A DNA stretch of 64,000 nt. Source: Epiperipatus broadwayi (Eukaryota; Onychophora; Udeonychophora; Euonychophora; Peripatidae). The position numbers and the translations under genes are program-made. The stretch covers positions 312,001-376,000 of the forward strand of contig JAQFVV010000563.1 of the NCBI GenBank assembly GCA_028023455.1. The letters run 5' to 3'. How positions within the stretch are numbered: position 1 is the first letter of the stretch; the number at the start of each line of letters is the position of its first letter. The notes beneath the pieces are model-generated. The model did no database searches. It was not told the origin of the DNA and worked only from the letters and a program-made list of their open reading frames with translations. Shown here piece by piece: positions 49,019 through 60,149 of the stretch.

Positions 49019-49439
49019 TTGCTTGCGTTAACAGAATGTGTTAATATGTCCAATCTTATACTTGAGTTTTTAACCATTACATCTATACAATTGATCATAT
49101 CTAGTACTAAAAGTTGACTTAAAATTTACAAAAGTAACCATACCCCTAATGTTAATTTAAATTTAATAATAAAAAAAATAATACAAATATAATTATCAAA
49201 TAATATTTGAAATAATAATAATAATAATTCTCAATAATATACTTTATTGTCAAAAAAGATTAGATGACATTTGCATATTTATGGCTTAGCTACAGTGGCA
49301 CGATGATTTTTACAGATTTGGTTTGATTGACATTTTCATTGCTAATTACATGAGAATGGGTTCGTTGAATAAGGGTCTACATCAGTTAACCTATTCAATT
49401 ACAATACTTTAGAAACACTGGGTTTCCAAAGTATATTTT

Positions 49440-52400
49440 TTCACATTATATTTTTGTTATTGCTATCAATGTTTAATTTTACTATTTATTTCTGATCTTG
49501 TTGTTTGTTAGTGTCCCTCCTTCTATTTCTCGTTAATATTGTCTTTCATTTGTTCAGTTGTATGAGAATCTATATTTTATATTGTCCTTTTAGTTTCTTG
49601 TTCATTGCCAGTTTTATTTGAATAGGTTGGGCTTTCATAATGACTAGTTTTACATGCTTTTATAAATTAGCTTGTAATTTTAATAGTAATCAGGTGACTG
49701 CATAAATATCTGGACATGCAATCTTTGCATCTCTGTTCCCTATTTGTTGTAGCTTGTTGTAAAATGTTGTTGGATACTGTCTGGTATTATTTCCCAGGCT
49801 GAATATACATTGTGAGCACCAAAATGCATAAAGTCCCAACATTACTGCTCATGCTGAAGGAGTGCAATATCCAGTACTAGTTATCTGCTTCTGTGTAAAA
49901 TGTGTTAGCTGTTGTATAGTTTGTCTTGTTCTATATTGACTTAGCATTTTGTTTGTGCACTATTTAGCACTGTAGAATTGTAAAATATGTGTTGTAGTGT
50001 TTCTTCAGCAGCATGGCATAAGTTGCAGAAGTGGGCTTATTGATCTATAAAGATGACAGTATCATAAGAAATAGGATGTTGGTAGTGAAAATAGATTTAG
50101 CTTGATCAAGAAATCAAAAAATTCTGATTTTATTGATCACTTTCTGAAGTTTTTAAGAAGTTGCTTGTTGTTTACTCCCAGCATTGGGCTAAAGTTCTGG
50201 TTGTTTGTGGCTGGGTTGATCAACTCGATGTCTGCCAGTATTTGTATTTGCTATCAAATGTGAGTGTTGTAGTTCTGACATTGATTGGTGCTGAGTGTGC
50301 TAATGATACTAGGTATCCATATGTGGGGTGTGGACAATCTGTAGGGATTATGTCAAGGAGACTTTGTAGCTGCTGAAACCATGCAGTAATCTTTACCAGT
50401 AAGTTTGTTTTTTGTGTGGGGACACATGTATTGTGTGTAGCCCCAGACTATTCCATATAGTGGTTGACTGAGTTTGTTTGATTGAAATGGCTATAGTTTC
50501 CTACCCCATAGTAGTTTGCTACAGAATGATGATATGACCACTGACCATAGGAGAATAATATGCAATTCTTATTGCTATGAGTATGTTAAATAGGTGCACT
50601 TTTGAATATAGAGATAAGTATGAATTCGATAAAGATGTGGTTATGTTTGTTGCTTTCTATTTGAGCTTATTTTGAAGTGCTTGTCTCATTCCATGTGCTC
50701 CCAGGTAAAATGGGAATCCAAGAAATGGAGTAGGTTTACCTTGATATAGCTGTGTGAAGGGTTTATTAGTATAGATAAACCATGTTGATTTTTGCTTAGG
50801 GTGAATTGTAATTTGTATATATCTATATAATTCTGTAGTATTCTTTCTAATACTGTGATTTCTTTTTGTGATGTTAGAAACACTGTCATGTCATACACGT
50901 ATGCAATACATGAAATACATTGGGCAGTTTGTGGTATTAATATCCCTGATAATTCATTTTTAATGTTTTAAAAGTGGATTTATATATAAACAGCAGTGCC
51001 CTGTGAAATTGATTGTGTGGGAGTAAACACTGTTGCGTTTCTGCCACTAAATGTGAGGTGTATCTCTTGGTTGAGTAAGAGATCTATGATGATGTATAGT
51101 AGGGTGGGTGGAATTGCTGTATTTGCAAGCATGTTTATTAAGACATCTATTGCAAACAGAATCAAGTGCTGTTTGAATATCCAGTTAAATTGCAATTGGG
51201 CATACTTTTTCTCTTGCTGCACTTCACTTTGTATCATTTTAAATACAAGGGCAGTCTGTGTGGAGGAGGATCACTTCTTTGTGTAATGCATGTTTGATAT
51301 CAGGGGCGGTATCTACATTTCTATTTTATCTTTGACTACCTTTTCCAATTTCTTAATTCCCAATGGACCATGGAGATGGATCGAAGGTTGTTGAGATTTG
51401 AAGTGCTTGTTTTTTTGTTTTTTTTGGTAACTGGCACTATTGCTATTGGATATAGTCCTCTAGTATTGTATATTTTTTATGATAGGAAGTTAGCAAGGTT
51501 GCAAAGGTACTCTGATGTAAATTGACTCAAATGTGAAAAAACAAATACTGGTATGCCATTGGTTCCAGGGTGACAACTGTTGGAATTTTTTTAAAGCTTT
51601 TTAGCAAATTGTTGAATCTGAAAGGAAATATCTGTTTCAGTTATTCCAAACTCATAACTGGTTGGTGTGTATTGTTTATATATTTGGAGGTTTAACTTGA
51701 AATGTTGGTATATGGGATTTAGCATGTAATGTTCTACATGCTGTAGAGACTTTTCTGGTTGATGGATATGCCTAGTTTTCAGTGAATATATCTGTGTGTC
51801 CATGTGTGTTGTTGGGTGAGGCATATTTTTCTCTTTTTTTGTGGCAAGGTATTCTTTTAATTGTTTACATGTATTGTAGTATAATTTTGTTAGTTTTTGT
51901 ACGTATTTGTGGGTGCTATGCATAGGACTGCTGATGGTGATTCTCTTGTGGGGATCATCTGTTAGAGCCATTAATCAGGAGAGTGATGGTAAATACCTTG
52001 TTATGTGATGTATGTTGAAGAGTAGTATGTTGATGAACGATTGGTATTTTTTAATTCAATGTTGTTGGTAGTGGTTGTTGGGAGCAAAAGTCTGATTGTT
52101 TTTCTAGATGAATGAAATGCCATTTGGAGCTCTGAGAAATCTATTGTAATAGTTTGCACAACACTGAAAACCGGTATGGATTAAATTGAAAGTTGATTAA
52201 GTGATGAAGCATTTGTGTGTAGCAGCATAGATCAATAAATATGGCATGCTGTTGATTATAGAATGTCACTGAATCTGCAGCAACAAAACCCTGAGCACTC
52301 ATGAGTGGCAGGTTTAATTGATGTAACCATTTTGTATTGAATTTTTCATAGCTTAAGTTGAAATCACCCATTAATGTAGTTGGGTTGTAACTGGTTGGGA

Positions 52401-52985
52401 GCTGAGAGTTTATTATGAGAATTATATGTGCTATTACAGTGGGACCTGGGTGCACATACTCAAAAAAAAGGTTGAGTGTGGTAATTTGATGCTGGAATGT
52501 AGTAATTAGGAGATGTGAGTCAATGTAAATAATTTTGAAGGTTAAAAAATTGCAGTTTGAGGCTATAAATATGCCTGTGCCAGCTGAAGGTGATGATGTG
52601 TCCCTGGGTATATGGAAATTTGATTGTCAAAGTATGTAGCTGGATTAATTTGTGATCCATTATAGATATTTGTTTCTAGGAGTCCTAGTATTTGTGGTTG
52701 TATGATGCTAATCCATTTGTTGAGCTCATATATTTTTGCTATTGAATTAATGCTTATGGCATTTAGTGCTGCTATTTTAATTTTCATTAACTGTGGAGCT
52801 GGGATTGATTTGTATTTTTTGTTGTGGTTGTTTTGGAGCTTTACATTGTGTATTTTCACTGTTGTTTTATTTCCATTTGTTTTTGATCTGTTTGTTGGCT
52901 TTTGTATCATTCTTCTAATCGGTTTTTGTATTGAGTGTTTGTGTCTCTTGTGCTTCTTCAGTTTGTGATTCTGTGTTTATTAACT
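49440..52985 (-). mobile_element. APE-type non-LTR retrotransposon (LINE), near full length, dead
   Basis: Read from 52985 down the minus strand. The APE endonuclease begins near 52790 (IAALNAISINSIAKIYELNK, then QPQILGLLETN, matching the L-N-NSI---EL-----PDI--L-ET motif) and contains MGDFN at 52357-52371. A linker with K/Q-rich frames follows (51591-51971). The RT has HPGTNGIPV near 51545-51575 (PG-DGIP motif), an FAIDVLINMLANTAIPPTLL segment and SQGTAVYI (QG-PLSP-like). The catalytic YxDD reads YVYD at 50890-50901. QLQSLLDIIPTD and later segments follow, then HFCNLCHAAEETLQH near 50000-50033, a CCHC-type knuckle common in CR1/L2/Jockey/I-like elements. Stops and frameshifts occur throughout. 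The coding strand is AC-rich, in contrast to the AT-rich flanks. Clade not resolved. Confidence 0.85.
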
Positions 52986-53006
52986 GGTTTTTGAATAAAT
53001 TTTTGC

Positions 53007-53046
53007 ATCATCATCATCATCATCATAATAATGATGATGATGATGA
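53007..53046. repeat. CAT/ATG hairpin-forming microsatellite
   Basis: Seven CAT units, ATAATA and then five ATG units form a self-complementary tract just upstream of the LINE 5' end. It may mark the insertion junction. Confidence 0.9.
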
Positions 53047-53049
53047 AAG

Positions 53050-54030
53050 GAAATAGCTGTGAAGTATTGTAATTAGAAAAACAAAAATTGCTAAGATCAA
53101 CTGAATGGAAATGTATTAAGAGAGTACTCAAATATGTATGACTTCACAGCAATATGCTATATGAGTATTTAAAAAAAAAAAATTCAAATGATAGTTTCCA
53201 TTTAACAAAAGTTAAATAATTAAATTGCAAATACAATTACATATAATAGAGATTTTTAAAAAAATTATATTAAATGCTTTCATTGATTGAGCACTAAAAA
53301 AAATAAAATAATTGTTTTTTCAATCACAATTAGAGTTTTTAGATTTAATTTGAAATAAAAGCATGTGAGGGGAGATGTGCAAAAATTAATTAAGTCAATA
53401 ATAGGAATTGATTTAATTAATTTCTGGATCCCAGCACCATTATACTATTTCAAATTAATTCTAAAACCTCCAATTGTGGTTGAAAAAACAATTAATTAAT
53501 TTATTTCTTTTTGGTGCACAGTCAATAAAAGCATTTAATATATAAAATAATATCTATTACTTTTAAGTTTTTAGTATTGGCACAGTAAATGAAAATGTAA
53601 AACTACATTGTACTTTAAATTAACTGGACACTTATAGTTAATATATAATATTAGATATTTCTGCTATAAATTAAAATATATACTGCTTATGCGTATATCA
53701 TATTTAATATATGTAGCCAATAATATATGTGTATATATTGTAAATAAACTTCACTTAATACATATATTATTTTAAATAAAATATCACACATATAGTGTAT
53801 ATATGTTATTATATATTTCTGCAGTAAGTTTATATATAAATAGATATATATATATATAAATATATATTCTTAATGTATATATTATATTTAGTATGCATAC
53901 ATAATTATATATTTGTTAAAAGGGAATGGCTTTGACAACAGTTTGAAATTCTTAATTGTTATTGATATTGGGATTTCCTATTGGTTGACATACTTTTAAT
54001 GATAATTATATATGGATAATAAATCAGTAT
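53050..54030. other. AT-rich stretch with degenerate TA repeats
   Basis: 53640-53930 is a degenerate TA-rich block. GATATTTCTGCTATAAATTA...GTATATCATATTTAATATAT near 53652 recurs loosely near 53813-53895, suggesting an old tandem duplication. No gene is seen. Confidence 0.4.
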
Positions 54031-54040
54031 CTATGTTTTC

Positions 54041-54254
54041 AATTTAAAATTGTTTGATAGTTTTTATTTTTATTTTAAAACAATTGTTTTTTTAAAAAGC
54101 TGAAGAAAACTCATGATTATCATTTTAAATAAATGATAGTGAGTTTTCTACTTTAGCTTTTAGTGATTGTTTTAAATAATGATGGTCAATTTTCTGCTTT
54201 AGTTTAAAAAAATTGTTTTAAAATTAAAATAAAACATATTAAACAATTTTAAAT
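54041..54254. repeat. Palindromic AT-rich element
   Basis: The outer arms pair AATTTAAAATTGTTT at the left with AAACAATTTTAAAT at the right and continue through TTATTTTAAAACAATTG. An inner pair, GAAGAAAACTCATGATTATC against GATAGTGAGTTTTC, sits in between. About 90 bases pair on each side. It looks like a small foldback element. Confidence 0.7.
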
Positions 54255-54259
54255 AGAAA

Positions 54260-55780
54260 ATTTAATTACTGATTTATTATACTATATAATTATGATCAAA
54301 TACTAAATATGATATGTACATTAAGAGTTTAAAATGGTTAAAAAATATTAAATTGAAAAAAAAAATTCTTTATACTACCCTCTTGTGAGTATTATTTAAA
54401 ACAAATCAAAGTTCTAAGAGTAATTGTTAACAGCAATATGTGAAATTATTGAATATTTTTTAATATTTTCCAGTACTCTGTTCATATCTAAGAAGCTAAT
54501 TGATCTACTGAAAAGATGTGTTCCAGATGGATTAGGCTGGTATAACTTAGTTATATGTCAAATTTCAAGCAATTCTATTGAATTTAAATATATTAAACTT
54601 TGATTTTAAAATGTCATTCTAACTTGAAAAAGATCGAAACTTAACAAATAAACTAATAAAGAAACAAACAATTTTCCAACAACAATAAAAGCATTTTAAA
54701 AAATTAAATGCAAATTCTAAACAAACTGATTTTTAAAATAATTTTTCACTATACTTATATCTATAAATGAGATAGGCATATCTGCTATAAAGTTGAAATG
54801 TGAAAAAAAATATATATTTTTTTAAAAATATCAACCACTTTATGCTTTCTTCACATTTTAATATTAAAATTTCCTAAGACTTCTTAAAAAGGGCCACTTT
54901 AATATTATCATCTGCAATTTTATTACAAGATAAATTAATGATCAGAAGTTTTAATTAGATCAATACTCACCTGAGAACAAAAATAAAAAATATTCCTGCC
55001 ACTTTTTGGGCCCTTACAATCAGTAGAATAATTGTCCTATTGACAAAGTTTGTTTCATTTTTGAAGAATTGGCTACTGCCTCCTAATATATGAGACTCTT
55101 AGAATAACTATTTTTGAACTGGTTAGCCTAAAAAAATATGCTTAGTTTATATAAGCTATATCTTTTTAAAAGTTTATAAATTCCCATTATTTATGTCAAA
55201 TTATTTACCTCAAATATCTTATATATTTATGAATATTGTCAATATGATTAAATCATGATTGCTGATATTTACAGATTTTCTGGACTTATCAGGAATTAAA
55301 AATTTTGATATTGCAAAATACAATCAGATTATCTTGATCCAAGTGTAGACATTCATTAAAAGAATCAATTGAGCTTCTGACAGACAAAAATGCAGGATTT
55401 TCTCCCAAACTATTATTTTCTAATTAACTGGGTCCTGGATATTTATATGTGCACTCTGCAGATTTCAGGGTAAAAATTTTAAATATATCATGGGTGAATA
55501 TACCTTTTATCAACTAAAAAAAGATATACATATTCATGTTGAAGTAACACTTAAGCAAGTTGCTTGTTACCTTATCCATAAATATCAAGCAAGTAAATAT
55601 AAATAAATAAATAAAAAGAGCACTGGCTCTTAGATTTCTATGGCTTTAGAATGTAAATATATCTTTCATAAAAAAAAGAAACATCTGAAATAAATTAAAA
55701 CTACTGATGAACACAATACCAGCATAATCCCCAGTGTTTCATCACTGAAACTAAAAAATTTCTCTATCTCTAGAAAAACA
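54260..55780. other. AT-rich stretch, intron-like
   Basis: Apart from the splice site at 54970, nothing is recognised. A plus-strand microexon-like segment occurs at about 55776-55801 (ATTTCTCTATCTCTAG then 26 bases and GTAAGTTT), immediately left of the piggyBac-like element. Confidence 0.4.
54970..54971 (-). promoter_or_regulatory. Candidate recursive splice site (ratchet point)
   Basis: On the minus strand, TATTTTTTATTTTTGTTCTCAG is directly followed by GTGAGTATTG. A strong acceptor and a strong donor therefore share one junction with no exon between them, which is the defining layout of recursive splice sites in long introns. The junction is 54971/54970. It is on the same strand as gene 1. 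Chance formation is possible. Confidence 0.5.
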
Positions 55781-55806
55781 TATCAAAAATGGAGCTGCTG
55801 TAAGTT

Positions 55807-56574
55807 TAACTCTTTGTCTGACTCTTATGAGACGTCTCGTTGACGATTGATGTCATTCTAATTCCGTTATTTTTAATGCTAGGATAGTCGTTTTATAGTC
55901 ATTAGTTAGATTTTTAAAAGCTCTGTAAGATGCTGCCCTCTCTTGAATTATTTTACAAGTAAAAAAATCAATATAAATGCCCAAATATGTCAAAGAATAG
56001 CAAAGCTCCACCTTCTCTTGAATCTTATTGGCTGTTTAAATTTTGACAACAAAGAAAATGGCTGCCAAAAAGTAAAGAGTTATGATCGCATTTTGTTTTA
56101 TTTTGAAAATGATAAATGAATGTTTTTTTGAGTATTTTCTGATGAATTATAAACAATTTTAATAAAACAGGCTAAAAATACAATTATTTCAGAAAAATAT
56201 TTAAGATTTTAGTAAAAATATTTAAGATTTTAGCAAAAAAAATATTTACTTTTCCGTAACGTAAAACTGAAAAAAAAAAAATTAACATCAACAACTCTTT
56301 TTAATTGGATTACTATATTTCACTTTACATTTGCCGCTACAAAATATTTCTACAATAAATAAATAGAAATTTATTTTTGAAAACACTTTCGTTCACTTGC
56401 ATAACCTGACAAATTATTAATATACTTCTAACAAACAAAACTAAAGTAAATATCATTTTAAAAGATAAATATATTTTGACAATAGACTGTCTTCAGTTTG
56501 TGAATTGGCCAATTAAAAGCTTTGATTTTTACCTCAGATGACCAATAATATAATTAGCAGTCAAAAGGTTAAAA
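55807..56574. mobile_element. piggyBac-like nonautonomous element
   Basis: The left end TTTAACTCTTTGTCTGACTC and the reversed right end TTTTAACCTTTTGACTGCTA are imperfect inverted repeats beginning at TTAA, the target site of piggyBac elements, which is duplicated on insertion. GACGTCTCGTTGACG just inside the left end fits a subterminal palindromic motif. An internal AAAGAGTTA at 56074-56082 could be an alternative right end, giving a 275-bp element. No transposase frame is present. Confidence 0.55.
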
Positions 56575-56579
56575 CCAAA

Positions 56580-56950
56580 AGACTCATTCTTTAATTTTTT
56601 TAATTTGACTATTCAACTCATTTATTATCATATTTTAAAAAGTATAAAAACTGAGTGCAGTACATAATGTGTCTGGAGAATTCATATGGATGCTACACAC
56701 TGGTAGTTTTTGGTACAACCTTTACTTAGATGTGTCATGGCACAGTTATTAGTCAACATTTTCTGTATCTCTATTCAAAATATGAAATTTAACTGGAAAA
56801 TTAAAAATTGAGATACATTTGAATTAAAATATAATAAGTTTATTCAAAATTTATTTAATAAACTTAAAAGTTATTTTTTAATAAATATCAATATTAATAA
56901 TAAAAAAACCCAATGTACTGAATATATAAAAAGGCAAAAATATATTTACT
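56580..56950. other. AT-rich stretch, nothing identified
   Basis: A slightly GC-richer patch at 56655-56760 (GAGTGCAGTACATAATGTGT) is not assignable. Confidence 0.4.
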
Positions 56951-56952
56951 TA

Positions 56953-56955
<3 letters not shown>

Positions 56956-56992
<37 letters not shown>

Positions 56993-57018
56993 TAATATAT
57001 ATATATATATATATATAT
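56956..57018. repeat. TA microsatellite, about 60 bp
   Basis: Two TA tracts (about 35 and 24 bases) are separated by AGTA. Fully self-complementary. Confidence 0.95.
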
Positions 57019-57195
57019 TGTAGCTCAATATTGCATCTTAATATCTTACAAATAATCTATGCAATTCTATAAAATTTAGATTATGTAACACATATAATAT
57101 TTATAATAATAAATATACATTTATGTACTTTTTGGTATTATCAATAAAAAAAAATTAACAGTACAAAATCATAATACCTACACTAAAGCAAAGCC

Positions 57196-57366
57196 TATAC
57201 TAAGAAAAGTTTATTTAATGCTTTGAAAATGTATATGCTAGATACGTCTAAGTAGTATGCCGAGTATGATTATAATTACCAGTTACTTAAAAGCATGCTC
57301 AGAACACTATTTTAGATGTATCTAGCATATATGTTTTCAAATGATTAAACAGGTTTTTCTTAGTAT
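57196..57366. repeat. Foldback element (family F)
   Basis: The left arm 57196-57257 (TATACTAAGAAAAGTTTATT ... GTATATGCTAGATACGTCTA) is the imperfect reverse complement of 57309-57366 (TTAGATGTATCTAGCATATA ... TTTTTCTTAGTATA). The spacer is about 50 bases and itself partly pairs (ATGCCGAG against CTGAGCAT-like). No ORF. Confidence 0.8.
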
Positions 57367-57550
57367 ATACTTTGTAAGTGTATTATTATTTATTGACTTG
57401 CATTGTTTTTTTGAGAAAAGTTAAAATTTCTTGGAATTAAAATTAAAAAGTAAAAATACAAGCAGATAATTTAAAATGTAGAAATAATTTACAGAGATAC
57501 TTAAAAATAAAAATAAAAAAGTAATTATATTATCACTTTATTTAATATTC

Positions 57551-57970
57551 TAATAATAATGTGAAAGACTAAAACCTTCGACAGAAGCGCCTTAAAAATG
57601 CTTATGTGACACCCAATTAGATGTAATAATGACTGCATGTTGAACTCTCAATTCAAGAATACAAGCCATGACTACAAGAAAAAGATGGGACCCACCTTCT
57701 TCTCTAATTAAATTTATATATAAATAAGCCAGACTCAAACATTCCAACCAAAGAGCGTGAAGCTTACACCATCTTCACATTTAATTCACTAAATATTTAT
57801 ATATAAATTTAAGTAGAGAAGAAGGTGAGTCCCATCTTTTTCTCTTAGTTCTGGCTTGGGTTTTTGAATTGAGAGTTCCATGTGCAGTCATTATTACATC
57901 TGATTGGATGTCACATAAGCATTTTTAAGGTGCTTCTGTCGAAGGTTTTAGCCTTTCACATTATTATTAT
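57551..57970. repeat. Large foldback element (family G)
   Basis: Arms of about 176 bases (57551-57726 and 57793-57970) are strongly complementary, with a 66-base loop. Landmarks are TAATAATAATGTGAAAGACT against its complement at the right end, CTTCGACAGAAGCGCCTTAA, CTTATGTGACACCCAATTAG, and AGATGGGACCCACCTTCTTC. The ends begin TAATAATAATGTGAAAG. No ORF. It is GC-richer than its flanks and less diverged between arms than families A and C, so probably younger. Confidence 0.85.
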
Positions 57971-57979
57971 ATTATCTCC

Positions 57980-59430
57980 TAGCACTTAATAAATTTAATA
58001 TATTTACATTTGTTAATATTTTAATAAAAAGCAAGACAAAAATCTTTATATCAGGTGCTAAAATAATTTAGGACAATTTTAGTCTCTCTGGTTTTCGGAC
58101 CAAAAGAAAAAAATCATGACAACAAGCACATTTATTTGAGAAAAAAACATCAACAAATAATGCTAAGAGGTATTGCACATACAGCATAACTTTTATCAGG
58201 TTCATACAGTAATTAGTACAAACACACTTAATGACATGTTAGACTTCTGTTATCTATCTGTATGGTTCATTTATATTTTTTTATTTTGCAAGTTCAATAT
58301 CAATGCTAGATTAACAATTTGGTTAGAATTCAAAACAAGACCCTATTATAATGGCAAAAACAAATAATAAAACTTAAAAAGTTTTTTTTTATACAGTAAA
58401 GTATTATCAGATAAAATAAACGATAATTGAACAAAGAGCAAAGTTTATAAAAAATATTATTAAAGGAAAAAATAAATTTAAAATTTACTGTGCTTACATA
58501 TTTGACTTCCCCTGATATATTTGTCCTTTCTTTAAAAAAAATAAAGTAATTCTTGGATATATAAAAATTTATTCCCTTACATACACTATTAGAAATATAT
58601 ATTTCTGCATTTTATACATATACAATGAATCGAAGCTTTTCATAGATAAAAGATATTTTATTGTAGATTATGAAATCAATCAGATATTAAAATATATAAC
58701 TGTATATCAATGTTTTGAAAAAAAATGTATAAAATATTATATAATATCAGTAAACATATATATTTGAAAGGGAATGTTTATAATTCTCTAATAAAGGCAA
58801 TACAATGTTTATTGCTAACCAAAGATAAAAAAAAAATATATATTTATTTAAAAAGATTTCTAAATGCATTCAAAAAGAAACTTAAACAAATAACTAATAA
58901 AAAAAAAAATTATATATATGACTGCACTAAAGACTAATTATATTAAAATATTTATTTAAAAATATTTATAAATGCATTCATGGAAAAATATTTATAAATG
59001 ATTATTAAAAATGTTTATTTACTAAACTAAAGAATAATACGATAATGTTAAAATAAATGTATTTATATAAAAATATTCATAAATGCTGATATGAAAATAT
59101 TTCTTTGATTCAATTTTTTTCTAACTATTCAAACTTTTTTTTCGTTAAAAACAAATTTGAGTTTGAAAGCACACCTGTTACTGACACCTATATTAAAATC
59201 CACAGCTTCAGTTAAATGCTTAAAATAGATATAAGATTGTCAAAATAAATGCATTTTTAACACCAATAAAAGTGAAAATATATTAATGCAAATAGTGAAT
59301 CTTTGTTGCAGTGTCCATATTCTACACAAATGATATTCTTTGCACATATTTTCATTTTCATTATAATGGCTCTCATAAAAATATCCACGTTAGTTGCTTC
59401 CAAATTTTAGATATCTTAAATTTATGAAAA
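57980..59430. other. AT-rich stretch with exon candidate
   Basis: On the minus strand at 58498-58529, a good acceptor (TTACTTTATTTTTTTTAAAG) and donor (GTAAGCA) bound 32 bases open in all frames; too short to judge. Repeated TATTTATAAATG strings fill 58940-59100. No gene is seen. Confidence 0.4.
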
Positions 59431-59457
59431 TGTACTTACATATGTTTAATCTTTACC

Positions 59458-59611
59458 AGAAAGAGACCACATGTGAGATGGATGGATGAAATAAGAAAAT
59501 GTGCATGGGTGATGAGGAGAAGAGAAGCTAAAGATCGGAGAAGATGGATTGAACTTGGAGAGACCTTCATTCTGCAGTGGATTGATAATGGTTTATGATG
59601 ATGATGATGAA
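59458..59611 (+). mobile_element. RTE-type LINE 3' end with intact C-terminal frame
   Basis: The plus strand reads RKRPHVRWMDEIRKCAWVMR, RREAKDRRRWIELGETFILQ and WIDNGL then TGA at 59596-59598, followed by TGATGATGATGATGA. This is the typical RTE C-terminus (GRP--RW-DDI-K-AG---------DR--W--L-E-F-QQW-D-G) and simple-repeat tail. It is open throughout, unlike the copies at 8.9, 36.3 and 38.9 kb, so it is the youngest, though 5'-truncated to about 150 bases. The His-rich minus frame at 59436-59621 is its antisense shadow. Confidence 0.8.
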
Positions 59612-59629
59612 TCTTTACCAAATTATCAT

Positions 59630-60040
59630 AAATTATACGTGTTTAATATAGATAAACATTTTATATATAAAACTAAAAATAGTTAGAAAAAAATAATGAA
59701 TAATGCAGTAATAATAATAATAATCAAATAATATATTATTCATTTCTTTCACTTTTTAACCTAAATTCACAATTCTCATTTTTATCTCTTCTCCTTTACC
59801 TACCCAATTAATCCACATCTGCATTATCAATAAACATATATATTTTAGTTTTCAATTTCAATTACTTACTCAGCTATTAATTCAGATTTATTTTCTTTAG
59901 TTTGTATATGGATGTAATTAAGTTTTAATTCTTAAATTAAAATATATACATAAACTAAATATAAAATGGGTTACGACATTGACTCTAGAATATTATTTAT
60001 GTCTGTAGAGTTTAATTTATTCACGAATAAGCTCTTTTTT
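59630..60040. other. AT-rich stretch, nothing identified
   Basis: A short AAT tract lies at 59710-59724; otherwise plain AT-rich sequence. Confidence 0.4.
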
Positions 60041-60047
60041 CCCCATA

Positions 60048-60149
60048 TGTCATAGCATCGGCCGGGAGGCGAACCCACAACAACTGTCTGCAACCAACTG
60101 CTTGCTTGCAAGGCAGCTGCGCTGACCTCTCGGCTAACAACGTTTGACA
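60048..60149 (-). repeat. tRNA-like repeat with inverted ends, copy 1
   Basis: The minus strand reads TGTCAAACGTTGTTAGCCGA, GAGGTCAGCGCAGCTGCCTT, GCAAGCAAGCAGTTGGTTGC and GTGGGTTCGCCTCCCGGCCG. The B box (GGTTCGCCTCC) is close to consensus, and a long extra segment sits between the A and B boxes. The two ends are complementary (TGTCAAACGTTG with CGATGCTATGACA), like an extended acceptor stem. It is related to 61817-61903. A 63-codon frame across it is not a gene. Confidence 0.65.

Noticed and set aside
50996-51286. 96-codon plus-strand frame (also 50161-50376 and 52702-52968)
   Set aside because: Antisense shadows of the minus-strand LINE, which carries the recognisable motifs.
59436-59621. 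His-rich minus-strand frame
   Set aside because: Antisense of the ATGATG tail and C-terminus of the RTE fragment on the plus strand.
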